Shown piece by piece: positions 1 through 11,503 of a DNA stretch of 64,000 bases (the first letter of the stretch is position 1; the number at the start of each line of letters is the position of its first letter). The stretch spans positions 456,944,310 to 457,008,309 of the forward strand of contig CM060912.1 in assembly GCA_030737875.1 (NCBI GenBank). Direction: 5' to 3'. A program made the translations under genes and the position numbers. Under the pieces are notes generated by a model. That model saw only the letters and a list, made by a program, of their open reading frames with translations, had not been told where the DNA came from and did no database searches. The stretch is from Allium sativum. Taxonomy: Eukaryota; Streptophyta; Magnoliopsida; Asparagales; Amaryllidaceae.

Positions 1-9
1 TAAATCTCT

Positions 10-93
10 TGTAATGACCTGGCGTTTCGCCCATCTCAAGTCGGTAATTAAACCAACTATAAACGTTCAAAACGACAAATTGTTATTGGCTTA
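10..93 (+). repeat. Left terminal inverted repeat of element A
   Basis: These 84 bp are the reverse complement of 2220-2303 with about 10 mismatches, mostly C/T or G/A. The match ends abruptly inside 93. Confidence 0.85.
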
Positions 94-598
94 CTCAGTT
101 TAAAAACTCATTAGAGATAAGGTAGAAATACCTTAGAATGAGCGGAATTGATATTAGAATTAGCGGAATTCGAAGAAAAAAAATTTGGAAAATTAAAACC
201 TTGAAAGGAGCTTTTGAAAAATAAATTATTTTAAAGGGAATTATTTTTAAATTAAAACTCGCTTTTGAAATTTAGAAGCTATTTGTAATAAAGATTTCGG
301 AATCCACCGACGAGTCGTTTGAATCATCGGAAAATAAAATGAAATGGGTTTTTCAAGTGTTTTGCCAAACTAATATTAAAGGGCTTTGTGAAGAAAGAAA
401 AAGAATCTTAGAAACTAAATTGGAAATGTCAAGATAATTGAAATGAAAAGTTTCGAAGTTTATATGTAAATAATTTATGGTTCGAGAACAGTTTATTGCA
501 AGAGAAAAAGCTAGAAGAGCACTAAGTGTGGATTTTCAGGAAGTATTTTGAAACTTGATAAAAATTAAAACTTGACGAAAGTCGTGAGTTACACTTTG

Positions 599-790
599 CT
601 TGAGAACCCTCAATGATGGTATTTGGGAAGAGCAACCTAGGCATATAAGGTGTCCGAGTCTGGAGGAAAACCGAGAGATATATGTGCACCTTGATTTTGT
701 ATTTGAAGGTCCGAGCCTGGACGAAAACCATGATGTACAATTCGCTTGAGAACCCTCGATGATGGTCTACTTTAGATGTTCAGAGCGACC
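599..790 (+). repeat. Degenerate tandem repeat inside element A
   Basis: The phrase CTTGAGAACCCT..ATGATGGT occurs at about 599 and 748, and GTCCGAG.CTGGA.GAAAACC occurs at about 651 and 708. Noncoding repeats of this kind are common in gypsy LTR and leader regions. Confidence 0.6.
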
Positions 791-1728
791 TTAATTATCT
801 ATATTATTGTGTACGATAGGCTGCCCTTAGGCCTTGTCATGGGAAACTTGATGAAATGAACAGAATTTTTGACGAGAAGTTGAAACAAGTATATTTAATA
901 CTTGTATATTTTAGTCATGCGCCTGGCCAACGCATGTCTAAAATTTGCAAGGACGACGATGGACTTGTTAGGCTTCAAGTTATCATATATGTTTAAAGTT
1001 TTGAAAGCGAATTTGGTTTTGAAATCCCGAAGTGAAGTATGATTCTATATAAAAGAAATGTATAGTACTTCAAATGGTTTGAAATTAACATGGGATTCTA
1101 ATTTCGGAGAAATCATTTTGAGACTTTCAAATGTTTTGGAATTTATAAATATAACAATTTATATAGTGTTTTAATTAATCTAACTTATTCATTTTACTTA
1201 ACTTTTCGTTTCATTAAATTATTATATCTTGCGTTGTACCAATGATTTTTCCATTTTAAGTTCTTTTACTTATATTATTTTACTATTTTATTTAATTATC
1301 TATTTTTACCAAGTTTTCTAAAATTTCTTATATTTGACCATTTTATTATAACTTTTAAGACTACCTTATATTAATCCTTCAGATTTTTCTATTGCTATTT
1401 TAATCAAACCAACTTATTTTCATAGAACTTTACCATTTATTTTACTCAATTTATTTTATACTTTGAACATAGCTTTCTTTTACATCATATAGAAAATTTC
1501 GTTATTTAATTTTACATAATGGTTTACATTTTGCTTACAATAGTTTTGATATAAGAAGTTTTACCAATTCAGTGTATGATACATTTTGTATTTAATCCAT
1601 TAAGAAATTTTTTGATAAATGTTGTAAGTGCTTTAATTTAATAAGTTTATATTTTTTGTTTTAGTAAATTTTATAAAAAGATTTATTTTACTTAAGCATA
1701 AATTTTAAAACTACCCTTTTCGAGGACG

Positions 1729-2303
1729 AAAAGATTTAAGTAGGGGAGGTTGTAACGACCCAGGATTTTCAACGTTTGAAATATAAATAAATTCAGAAAT
1801 TGTCCTCAAAATCAATATTTATAGCGGGTTTTGATATAGAAATTTGGAATTATTTGTTCAGACATGGTTGAATATATTTATATTTGGATTTTTATTTAGA
1901 ATTTGAACTTTAAAATTTTGGTTTTGAACGTATTTGAATAAAATTATAAAGGAAAGTTCCTTTGGTAGATTTAAAATTTTAATATGAATGGTTGCAGAAA
2001 TTTAAAGTTTGAATTAAACGTTCTACAGTTTCGTTTGTATTATAGCTCTTGTTTATTCATAACAATCTACTTTTGATTTAGTTATTTGTGTTTAATAATT
2101 ACGGTATTTTAATTTTCTTTGGCTTATATTCTTATTTTATTTATACTAAACACATTTCGTTTTACTTATTTTATACTAGAAGTATTTATTTTATTCAAAT
2201 TTATTCTGTTTAAACCGTATAAGCCAATAACAATCTGTCGTTTTGAACATTTACAATTGGTTTAATTACCGACTTGAGACGGGAAAAATGCCAGGTCGTT
2301 ACA
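1729..2303 (+). other. Polypurine tract plus 3' LTR of element A
   Basis: A tract ending TAGGGGAGGT immediately precedes TGTAACGACCCAGG at 1751. A purine tract abutting TG is the signature of the start of a 3' LTR in gypsy elements. The LTR would be 553 bp with a 10-bp terminal inverted repeat (TGTAACGACC / GGTCGTTACA). Confidence 0.65.
2220..2303 (-). repeat. Right terminal inverted repeat of element A
   Basis: Partner of 10-93. It forms the 3' (U5-side) end of the LTR-like segment 1751-2303 and ends in CA. Confidence 0.85.
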
Positions 2304-3508
2304 TCTCTAATATAGATTCTAATTATATCCAATACTTTCAATGGTTATCTTAATTAAATAATTTATTATGGCAGCAATTCAAATATTGCAATTTATTTGA
2401 TTCCAAACAATCATTTAATTGAGCAAACTAATGCAATCCAAGCAATCGTATCATCTAACAATTAAATCGATAATATTGATTATTTCTTGCTAATCAAGAA
2501 AAAAATTAAATGTTCATGTAAATGTAAACCTCACTGAATCAGTGTCGCCATCCAACGCAAAGCGATCTCGTTTGGTGTCCTAAAACTCCTGCACCCTAGA
2601 ACATCGAGCCTGCCCTAAAACACTCGCACCCCAGAACATCGGGCCTGCCCTAAAACTCTCGCACCACAGAACATCGAGCCTTTGACCTCACCTCGCCGAT
2701 CCTACCTGGAGCCGAAACCCTACAACGTGTGTGCCTCCTTGCATCTCTTGTTCGACCATTCATCGCTCCCTCACAGTTCTCTCGAACAGAAAATCAGTAC
2801 TTCTTTTCATTTCTTTTCTTTTACAATCAATTAGGATAGAAGTGAAAATGGAAAATTCAGGGTTCTTCCAGTTTCGTGTTCTCTTAGGATAGTAGAAAAA
2901 TTATTTCTAGGGAAAGTGAGGAGGAAATAAAAGGGTATGGGCTTTATTCGTTTTAAGTCCAAAATCCAACTTGCCTCTAATTAATTTATTTGTATCACTT
3001 GAATTTTTGTAATCTTCAAGTTTTCTTATATGTCTCTTTTTGTTCGAGTCTAAATAGATTCACATCCCAGTTACTTATTATAAATAGTGACAATCATTTC
3101 ATTTCTATTCGATTCAACGCTCGTCGAATTTATTAATTAATTCAACGTTCAATATAACAAAATATCTATTATCGTATCATTTAATTTATATATAAAATTA
3201 TTTAACAATTTCGAAACTATTTTATATCCATTATAGTTCGATTCACATTGTGCTCAATAATTTGTTTGTTGATCACAATTAACTTTATTTAACGTAATGC
3301 TTAGTAATTTATTTGATAATTCAACATTCAATATATAATAATTATATTTTCATGTATTGCAACTATATATATAACAAAATTACTTAACATCACAACAAGT
3401 GTTATTTAGTTTAACCTATTAGTTAGTTGAATCGTCATAATTCAAATTTAACACTTTTCTTTAATTAGACACACGTATAATTTTGACAGGGAGAACAGGG
3501 TTGTTACA
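2304..3508 (-). mobile_element. Element B: 3' LTR fragment (minus strand)
   Basis: Read on the minus strand this LTR starts TGTAACAACCCTG at 3508. It is preceded by a purine-rich tract (TTAAAGGGGAAT, complement of about 3509-3521) and a GAGGACG motif, as expected at the 3' end of a gypsy internal region. The segment is homologous to 36140-37301, which starts TGTAATAACCCTG. The rest of the LTR continues left of element A (1-9) and out of the window. No protein is encoded here. Confidence 0.75.
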
Positions 3509-3817
3509 GAATTCCCCTTTAACAAAATTGCGTCCTCGTAATTTCTAATATGGAAATGACAAACAATTCATTCTCTAATTTTTCAGTGTGTACAACAATT
3601 AAATTTCTTCGTGTTTTTATGTAATGCTCTATTCCATATGCAATAAATTTTATCCAGTTTGTTTCACATCTTTTTCATTTTTATCTACTATATAATTTTT
3701 ATGAAAAAAATTTGAACTCCTAAAATTTTGAAAAATTACAAAGAGTCTCCTTTGTACAGAGGGACATTTGCAATTTTACAATTATATTATAACCAATATA
3801 CAATGACCATATGGTCA
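3509..3817 (-). other. Element B internal 3' end with polypurine tract
   Basis: Noncoding AT-rich sequence between the B 3' LTR and the C insertion. It carries the polypurine tract on the minus strand at about 3509-3521. The same stretch should resume at 11504 beyond element C. Confidence 0.55.
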
Positions 3818-3822
3818 GAAAC

Positions 3823-4620
3823 TGTTGGCTAGTTTTTGAACCAAGCCACCAAGAGTGCAAGTATTCACAGTCAATCAAGAAGGAGGATATATATATATAT
3901 ATATTCAAGCTTAGAGACGAATGCACCATGGCTTGTGAAGCCCAGGATCCTTCTCGTGGCTGACTTTCTCTTCCCACTCGTGACATACCAACGTCGACCC
4001 GTTCGTGAGGGATAACCACGGCCCACTCGCGAATAGCCGTCACGACCCGTCCAAAGGCTCAACAGATAATGAATGCAACTTAGTACTCCGCGACCCGTTT
4101 GTGGAATAGGGCCACGACCCGACCCTGTAACCAGACAATGTTGGCCAAGACCTGGTCATTCACGATCCGTAAGATTAGGATCTATTGACACCTGTCCATA
4201 ACCATCATATTAACCATTTCTCCATCAAGCCACGAACCAGTTCGAGATCCTCGGGATTCGTGCCACGTGTCCTCACAAACCGCCTGCAGATATCACCTAT
4301 AAATAGCCCCATGCTTGGCATTTTTCAGGATCTTTTTGGCAATTCTGAGTATTATTTCCACCAGTACTGTTTCTCCATTATTTATTATCAGTATTATCTG
4401 AAAATCACTGAGTGAATCATCATTGTAAAAGTGAGATTGAGAGAAATCATTGATTGTACTTGCATTTAACGTATAATCAAATGCATGTAAACTGGACATA
4501 GACTCGTTAAAACCGAACCACTATAAATCTGGTGTGTTAGCTATGTTTTCTTTCATTTCTAGTTATTATTCTCTGCAATTCTAGATAATTTGGGTGTTAG
4601 AGCCATAATTTGGTCTAACA
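3823..4620 (+). repeat. 5' LTR of element C
   Basis: Starts TGTTGGCTAG, ends GGTCTAACA, 798 bp. It matches 10708-11498 with scattered substitutions and short indels, including a longer (AT)n run at about 3888-3903. It contains many copies of the short word CACGACCCG. Confidence 0.93.
4264..4305 (+). promoter_or_regulatory. G-box and TATA box of the C 5' LTR
   Basis: CACGTG at 4264-4269 lies 34 bp before TATAAATA at 4298-4305. The same pair with the same spacing is in the D LTR (32928 and 32962). In the C 3' LTR the hexamer reads CACATG (11142). A G-box upstream of TATA is a common plant promoter module; its activity here is inferred. Confidence 0.65.
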
Positions 4621-4755
4621 TTTTGGCGCTTTCACTGAGAATTGAAATCTCAGCATATCGGTTTATTGCTCTACTATTTGGGTATTCAAGTCCGAAGAAA
4701 GTAGTCTGAACTTCCACTGTTTTGGTTTCTGAAGATTTAGCAAAGTCAAGACGTC
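4621..4755 (+). other. Element C primer-binding region and leader
   Basis: Immediately after the LTR comes TTTTGGCGCTTTCACTGAGA, the expected place for the primer-binding site. A similar CTTTCATTGAGA lies beside the K LTR (about 51805-51820, minus). I do not assign the tRNA. Confidence 0.5.
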
Positions 4756-6650
4756 ATGGCTTGAAAGAAATCCAAGGATTTACGAGCTGCGCAAGCAAAT
4801 GAAGCTGTAAACGAAGCCATTAAGAAAGTGTTCAGTAGCAGCCTGAGATGGACTCCCCGGGTCGCAGGGGCCGAACCGACCCAAGGAGGGGGTCACGACC
4901 CGATCACAGAGAATCTCCACGAGCCACCCCGTCGAAAACACCACGAGCCACCCAACTAAGCCCATAACGAACCGCCCTGCTGAGATCATCACGAGCCAAC
5001 ATGCAGAAGGCACCACAAGTTGTCAAAAAGAGGGGGTCACGAACCGCCCTGACCACAGGACCACGACTCGACCTGGAAAGGAGATTATGGTTCGTCCTGC
5101 TCATACTGGTGCTTTTGCTCGACCTGGCTCGAGTTCTTTACGTATAAGAGAGAATGCTGATGATCAGCTACACGCCTCTGCCCCAGCGACTGAGGGAGAT
5201 CTCTCTCGCATCCTCGATATGTTGGATTGGACGAACGATGAGTTAGCATCCCAAAGACGAGAGAGTTCCTTGTTACGACAGAACTTTACTGCATTAGACA
5301 TATGAATTGATGATCTCCAAAGGCATAAGACACCTCCTCCAGCCCATCCTTTTACTCCAGAGTACTCATTCTCGTCGGAGGAGCCTCCCAGGCCTCCGCG
5401 ACGACCATTGGAAAGGGCTGAAAATGTGGAGCAGCTTCGATTTGGATCACTTCCTTCTCGAGAAGAGGCAACCCTCAATCTAGGACCTGACCATCATAAC
5501 TTGAATGATCCCGCTCCGCTACCTAGGAATGAAGGCGTTGTCGACCCTGTCCGGAATCAACCATTACCACCCCCTCATCGCGTGATTGATCGTGGCAACA
5601 AGGGACAGGAAAGTTCTGCTCAGGCCCTAGACTTCGCGGTAGCGCGTTGAAGGGCCCCGTAGGGCAAGGAGTGTTGATCCTGAATCTACATTGACCCATG
5701 CTGATGTTGAAGCAATGGTTAGGCAAATCATGGTAGATAGCTGTGGTCAGAGGAACGAAGATTGGGGTATAGGCCGCAGTCATACGCCCTTTACTGATGA
5801 CATATTAGACGTCCGCTTTCCAAGGAAATTTAACATGCCATCTATGAACTTCCATATGGGGAGGATGGATCCAGTTCAGCATCTGATGAGGTATTCATGG
5901 TACATGAATGTCGTCGTTGCTCCTTACGCAGTAAAATGTAAAGCATTCCCGATATTCCTGGAAGGTGTAGCATTAATGTGGTTTACCCGCTTGCAAGCAC
6001 AAACGATCTCCAGTTTCAGGGAATTGAGTGAACAATTCATAAATCAATTCCGACTTCATGCTCAGAGGTCTAAGAATGTCATTCAGTTATCCCTCATTAA
6101 GCAACGCCCTGATGAATCATTAAGGTCCTATCTTGTCCATTTTAACTTAGCAGTCACGGAGGTTAGATATCCTCACGAACACACTGTCCTGATGGCCCCG
6201 TTTGAAAATTTTACGCCATTGAATGATACATTAGAAAACATTTTCCTGGATACCTACAACGTCCTTCAGTATAAGAGGCCTCCACCGAGAGATTCAATGG
6301 AAAAAGAGAATGAGACAAGAAAGTTTTGCCTTTTTCATCAGATCCGTGGTCATTCCACCAATGAATGCCATCATTTGAGAGACGTCATCGAGAAACTACT
6401 CTATGAAGGAAAGTTGGACGAATACAAGGTTGCTCCGAGAGACAGGGGGCAAGCTGGGCAGGCCTCGAACCAAAACCAACCCGCTGTTAGGCTGACCGCT
6501 CAACAGAAAGGAAAGAACATTGTCATCAATACCATAGTAGGAGGACCTCATCCTGTTGGACACAGTTTTAGGGCAATGGATCAGTATGTGAATGCGGCCA
6601 AACACCTTGAAGTAGGAGATGCAGTAATCCTAAAATTGCAGCCCCGATAA
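4756..6650 (+). pseudogene. gag: Element C gag pseudogene
   Basis: Gag forms the virus-like particle core. The ATG at 4756 aligns with the D gag start but is followed by a stop at the third codon, and further frame breaks lie before 5691. The readable part (5691-6650) has the retrotransposon gag core (ALMWFTRLQAQTISSFRELS) and a C..H.GHST.EC zinc-knuckle-like motif at about 6328-6372. Compared with D, about 105 residues between the core and the TPLNDTLENIF segment are missing. The leader at about 4855-5080 is packed with CACGACCCG/CACGAGCCACCC words. It is clearly inactive. Confidence 0.85.
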
Positions 6651-6655
6651 AGCAG

Positions 6656-7219
6656 CACAAAACAATGTTTGACAACATCATCAATCGTGATAGAGATTGT
6701 ATTAGAGTTCATGCCCCCACTGAAGATCCTCTAGTGATCACGGCAACCGTCGGTCCCTCTTTACTTCACAAGGTTTTAGTAGACAACGGAAGTTCAATAA
6801 ACATTTTGTTTAAGAAAGCATTTGATCAGATGAAGCTTGAAGCGAAAGATTTGAAGCCCTGTGAGGGATGGATACGTGGCTTCAATGGAGCCTCTACATC
6901 CCCAATCGAATATGTGGAATTGTCAGTGACTTTGGGAGAATGAGATCGTCGGAGAGAGAGAATTCTTCCATTTGTGGTATTAGATATTGAGTCACCTTAT
7001 AACGCCTTCTTGGGACGACCGGCCCTAGCCGAATTTAGAGCTTATATTGCACCCTGGTGCCTATTGTCAAAGTTCCCGACAGTTGCAAGAGTGGGAGTAG
7101 TCAGAGGTGACCAAGTTATAGGACGAGCCTGCTACATAGCAGAGTTGAAGTTGTTTCTCAAAGGGCTAAACATAGAACTAAAGGGCACTCCTCCACCCGT
7201 AAAGGAGGATTCAACATAG
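6656..7219 (+). pseudogene. Element C aspartic protease domain (degenerate)
   Basis: The retropepsin-like domain is recognisable by VLVDNGSSINILF (about residue 40 of the readable frame from 6665), with a stop at 6941-6943 and resumption at 6974 (VLDIESPYNAFLGRPALAEF). The domain ends at a TAG (7217-7219) that sits at the same place in both D copies. Here the following codons are CAA ATA. Proteases of this family cleave the Gag-Pol polyprotein. Inactive because of the internal stop. Confidence 0.85.
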
Positions 7220-10200
7220 CAAATACAGATGGCCCCGAAGGAGCCTCCCAGAGAACTGCCTGAGGATATAGATCCCAGAGAGGACGAGGAACCCGGGGGC
7301 AGAATGATGACTCCAAACGAAATGACTGCGGATGTTCCAATCGACGATAATGACCCGGCGAAGGTCTTAAAGATCGGGTCTCAATTAGATCCACTTTGTG
7401 CAAAGGAATTAACCGACTACCTGAAGGCCAACCTAGACGTGTTTGACTAGACCCATATTGACATGTGTGGGATATCCCCATCAATTATGCACCACTCGTT
7501 GAGCATCAATCCAAAGCATCCACCTGTTAAGCAAGGCGAATGCTTAGCCCGGAAAGGTCAGATGCCATAAAAGAAGAAGTTGAAAAGCAGAGGAGTAATG
7601 GATTAATTAGAGATTCAACTTACCCAGAATGGATTTCAAACCCGGTTTTGTTAAAGAAGGCCTACGGGAAATGGTGCACCTGCATCGATTTCTCAGATTT
7701 GAATAAGGCTTATCCGAAAGACAATTTCCTACCTCCTAGAATCGATCAATTGGTGGATTCGACGGCGGGTCACGAACTCCTCTCCTTCATGGATGCATAT
7801 TCCAGATATAACCAAATTCCCATGCATGTCCCGGACCAGGAGCATACCAGCTTCATCACAGATTTGGGATTGTACTGCTATGTAGTGATGCCTTTTGGCC
7901 TAAAGAACGCTGGAGCTACATATCAACGACTAGTAAATCGGTTGTTCTACAGTCAAATTGGGAAGACGATGGAAGTGTATGTTGATGATATGCTTGTGAA
8001 ATCCAGTCAATCATACCATCGATTTAGCATAAATGATTGACATCCTTAGGCGATACGGGATGGAGCTCAACCCTCTAAAGTGTTCATCTGGAGTAGCCTC
8101 GAGAAAGTTCTTGGGCTTTATCGTTATCTCGCGAGGAATTGAAATCAATCCAGATTAGATCGCAGCAGTCAGGAATGTTCAAGAACTTAGGCAAATCAAA
8201 GATATGCAAAGCCTTGCTGGGAAAGTAGCCGCGTTAAGCAGATTCATCTCCAAAGCTACAGATAAGTGCGTTCCATTTTTCAATTTGATAAAGCATGGGC
8301 AGCACAATTTCAAATGGACTTCTGATTGTGTAGAAGCATTCCAGAACCTTCTGAATCATCTGGAAAAACCTCTGATATTGTCCAAGCCAGTAGATCATGA
8401 GGATTTGTTCATGTACTTGGCAGTATCATCCCACAAAATAAGTTCAGCCCTGGTGAGGGAAGAAGATAAAGTCCAGAGACCAGTGTACTATGTAAGTAAG
8501 AAGCTAGCGGCGGCGGAGTAGAACTACCCAAAGATAGAAAAGCTTGCGTACAGTTTGTCGATCGCATCTAGAAAGCTCCGCCTCTATTTTCAAGCTCATC
8601 CCATCACTGTATACGCTGATCATTCGTTCCACAAATATTACAAAGACCAGAGGCATCAGGAAGGCTACTCAAGTGGAATATCGAATTGAGTCAGTTTGAC
8701 CGGAACTTTTAGCTCCGAAGATCGATAAAGGGGAAAGTATTGGCGGATTTTATAGCAGAGTTTACCATCACGAAGGACAATGTGGTGAGTGAAGAAGTTG
8801 ATCCTCCAAATCAACTTATTTACCCTAAGGCCTGGAAACTATATACTGATGGGGCCAAGAATGATAGAAGATTGGGTGCAGGAGTTGTACTTGTGACCCC
8901 CGAAAAACGGTCGATATAATACGCTCTAAGATTGGAGTTTCAAGCCACAAATAATGACTCAGAGTACGAAGCCCTAATTGCCGAGCTAAGACTCGCGAAG
9001 GAGTTGGAAATAACAAAGTTGGAAATCTTTTGCGACTCCAAAATAGTCGTGAACTAGGTTAATGAAGAGTTTCAGGATAAGGGTCCGAGACTGATATCAT
9101 ATTTGAAAGAGGTGAGGAAAATGCTAGATGGCTTCGAGCACTACAGCGTAACACATATCCCCCGATCAGAGAACCAAAGGGCAGATAAGTTGGTCAAGAT
9201 GGCTAGTTCTGGTAACCCTGAGGACATAGAGATGGTCCCGATAGAGGTACTTCAGTCTCCAAGTATCGATAAGATGGAAAATTATCCTATGCTGGAGACT
9301 GAGCCAGAAAGGGAGTCATGGATGACACCCATAAAGAACTTCCTATAAACGGGGCACTTCCCACCAAAAAGAGCGAAAGGCGTGCTGTCATTCGCAAGGA
9401 TTCCTGATATGTCATGCAAGGCGAAATTTTATACCGACAAGGGTTCTCAATACCGCTCCTCCGATGTATAGCCTACGACGACAAAGAAAGAGTGTTGAGA
9501 GAAGTTCATGAAGGCGAGTGTGGCAACCACATTGGAGGATAGATACTGGCAAAGAAGATACTTTGATATGGCTATTTTTGGCCTACGGTGAACATAGATG
9601 CGGCTTCACGACGTTGCGACGCATGTCAGAAATTCTCGAAGATTCCCAGGGCACCACCTAGCCAGTTGAAGACAATGATGAGTCCGTGGCCCTTCGCTGT
9701 GTGGAGAATTGATATCATTGGAAGCCTCCCCATAGCGATGGTCGGAGGGAAGTTCGCCATCATAGCAGTGGATTATTTCATGAAGTGGGTTAAAGCGGAA
9801 CCACTGACCACGATCACAACCAAGAGGGTAATCAACTTTGTCGTGAGAAACATTATCTATCGATTTGGAATTCCGAAAGTCATTATAACAGATAATGGGA
9901 CCCAATTTGACAGTACCGAGTTCAGTGATTTCTGCCAGATATATCACATCGAGAAGGGATTCACAGTTGTGGTGCATCCGCAGTCAAATAGACAAGTAGA
10001 AGCGGCCAACAAAGTAATCAAGTCCATTTTGAAGAAACGATTGAAACAGGCCAAGGCCATGTGGGTCGACGAGCTACCTTTGGCATTGTAGGCCTGCAAA
10101 ACAACCTTTAAATCAGCCGCCAGACATACCCCCTTTTCCCTTGCTTTTGGATCTGAAGCAGTCATCCCGGTTGAGTTAAAGGTGTCGTCTCACAAGGTCA

Positions 10201-10484
10201 GTTACTACGACCCAATGGCTAACAATGAACTGCTCCTCGAATCCCTGGATATGGTAGAAGAAAAAAGGGACGAAGCGGACCTACGTGCCTTGAGACACAA
10301 ATAGCAAGTCGCTCGGTATTACAACAGAAGAGTCTGAGCTCGAACCTTCGAACCCGGAAATTTGGTTCTAAAGCGTGTCATTCCACATCCAGTACATTTG
10401 GGCCCAAAATGGGAAGGACCCTAGGATGGAAATAAAATCCCCAGGGTGTGGAATGCCCAGCATTTGCGGTACTACTTGACATAA
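7220..10484 (+). pseudogene. pol: Element C pol: RT, two RNase H domains and integrase (degenerate)
   Basis: RT is seen at about 7540-8040 with YVDDMLVKS at about 7978. It is followed by the gypsy RNase H (8204-8650), a second Tat-type RNase H starting at LYTDGAKN (about 8840), and integrase at about 9520-10484 with C..C remnants, DNGTQFDS and the C-terminal VWNAQHLR before a TAA at 10482. There are many TAG/TGA/TAA stops (for example 7448, 8156, 8518) and at least one frameshift near 7537-7540. Pol would copy RNA to cDNA and integrate it; this copy cannot. Confidence 0.9.
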
Positions 10485-10707
10485 AATTGTCATTTTTACT
10501 CTTTTGTTTTTTAGGACCATGTAAAAAGGCACGACTTGCCTAGAATAGTCCAGCTATACAAACAAAAGATTATAAGCACGACTATTCAAAACATCGCAAC
10601 CGTACAAGCAGATGCAACTATTGATTCACATCCTTTCGGGAATAGGTACTTCAGTAATTTTGAAGCATGTTCCATCCCTGATAAAACATACTTCGAGGGG
10701 GGTAAAA
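10485..10707 (+). other. Element C 3' untranslated region and polypurine tract
   Basis: Noncoding stretch ending CTTCGAGGGGGGTAAAA (10691-10707), the plus-strand primer site. The closely similar CTTCGAGGGGGCAAAA precedes the D 3' LTR. Confidence 0.8.
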
Positions 10708-11498
10708 TGTTGGCTAGTTTTTGAACCAAGCCACCAAGAGTACAAGTATTCACAGTCAATCAAGAAGGAGAATTATATATATTCAAGCTTAGAGACGAAT
10801 GCACCATGACTTGTGAAGCCCAGGATCCTGCTCATGACTGACTTTCTCTTCCCGCTCGTGACATACCAAGGCCGACCTGTTCGTGAGGGATAACCACGGC
10901 CCACTCGCGAATAGCCGTCACGACCCGTCTACAGGCTCAGCAGATAATGAATGCGACTTAGTCCTCCGCGACCTGTTCGTGGAATAGGGCCATGACACGA
11001 CCCTGTAACCAGAGAATGTTGGCCAAGACCTGGTCATTCACGATCCGTAAGATTACGATCTGATGACACCTGTCCATAACCATCATATTCACCATTTCTC
11101 CATCAAGCCACGAACCAGTCTGAGATCCTCGGGATTCGTGCCACATGTCCTCACAAACCGCCTTCGGATATCACCTATAAATAGCCCCATGCTTGGCATT
11201 TTTCAGGATCTTTTTGGCAGTTCTGAGTATTATTTCCACCATTACTATTTCTCCATTATTTCTTATCAGTATTATCTCAAAATAACTGAGTGAATCATCA
11301 TTGTAAAAGTGAGATTGAGAGAAATCATTGATTGTACTTGCATTTAACGTATAATCAAAAGCATATAAAGTGGACGTAGGCTCATTAATGCCGAACCACT
11401 ATAAATTTGGTGTTTTAACTGTGTTTTCTTTCATTTCTAGTCATTGTTCTCTGCAATTCTAGATAATTTGGGTGTTAGAGCCATAATTTGGTCTAACA
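10708..11498 (+). repeat. 3' LTR of element C
   Basis: 791 bp, TGTTGGCTAG...GGTCTAACA, matching the 5' LTR. TATAAATA lies at about 11176. The G-box has decayed to CACATG, a change consistent with methyl-C deamination. Confidence 0.92.
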
Positions 11499-11503
11499 GA
11501 AAC

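Larger units (their letters stand above)
10..2303 (+). mobile_element. Element A: LTR-derived insertion with long terminal inverted repeats
   Basis: The insertion starts with TGTAATGACC and ends with GGTCGTTACA, and is flanked by a perfect 5-bp direct repeat TCTCT (5-9 and 2304-2308). The interrupted sequence resumes on both sides as in the uninterrupted paralogue near 36139-36150, which confirms the boundaries. Inside, a purine-rich tract (1729-1750) precedes an LTR-like head TGTAACGACC at 1751, so 1751-2303 looks like a 553-bp 3' LTR and 94-1750 like the 3' internal part of a gypsy element. No coding sequence is recognisable. The left end is an inverted copy of the right LTR terminus instead of a normal 5' LTR. 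It could instead be one long solo LTR with terminal inverted repeats. Confidence 0.75.
3823..11498 (+). mobile_element. Element C: complete degenerate Tat-type Ty3/gypsy retrotransposon
   Basis: A 7.7 kb element bounded by near-identical LTRs (3823-4620 and 10708-11498) and flanked by the 5-bp TSD GAAAC (3818-3822 and 11499-11503). Order is LTR, gag, protease, RT, RNase H, second RNase H, integrase, polypurine tract, LTR, with no chromodomain. The extra RNase H after the usual one is known for the Tat lineage. All coding parts carry stops and frameshifts, so it is non-functional. It lacks the antisense gene and the tandem array seen in relative D. Confidence 0.93.

Noticed and set aside
6665..7219. 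Host aspartic protease gene
   Set aside because: DNGSS context, RT directly downstream and flanking LTRs show it is the retrotransposon protease.
7540..10091. Endogenous pararetrovirus (caulimovirid) RT
   Set aside because: Integrase follows RNase H and the unit is bounded by LTRs with a TSD; caulimovirids lack integrase and LTRs.
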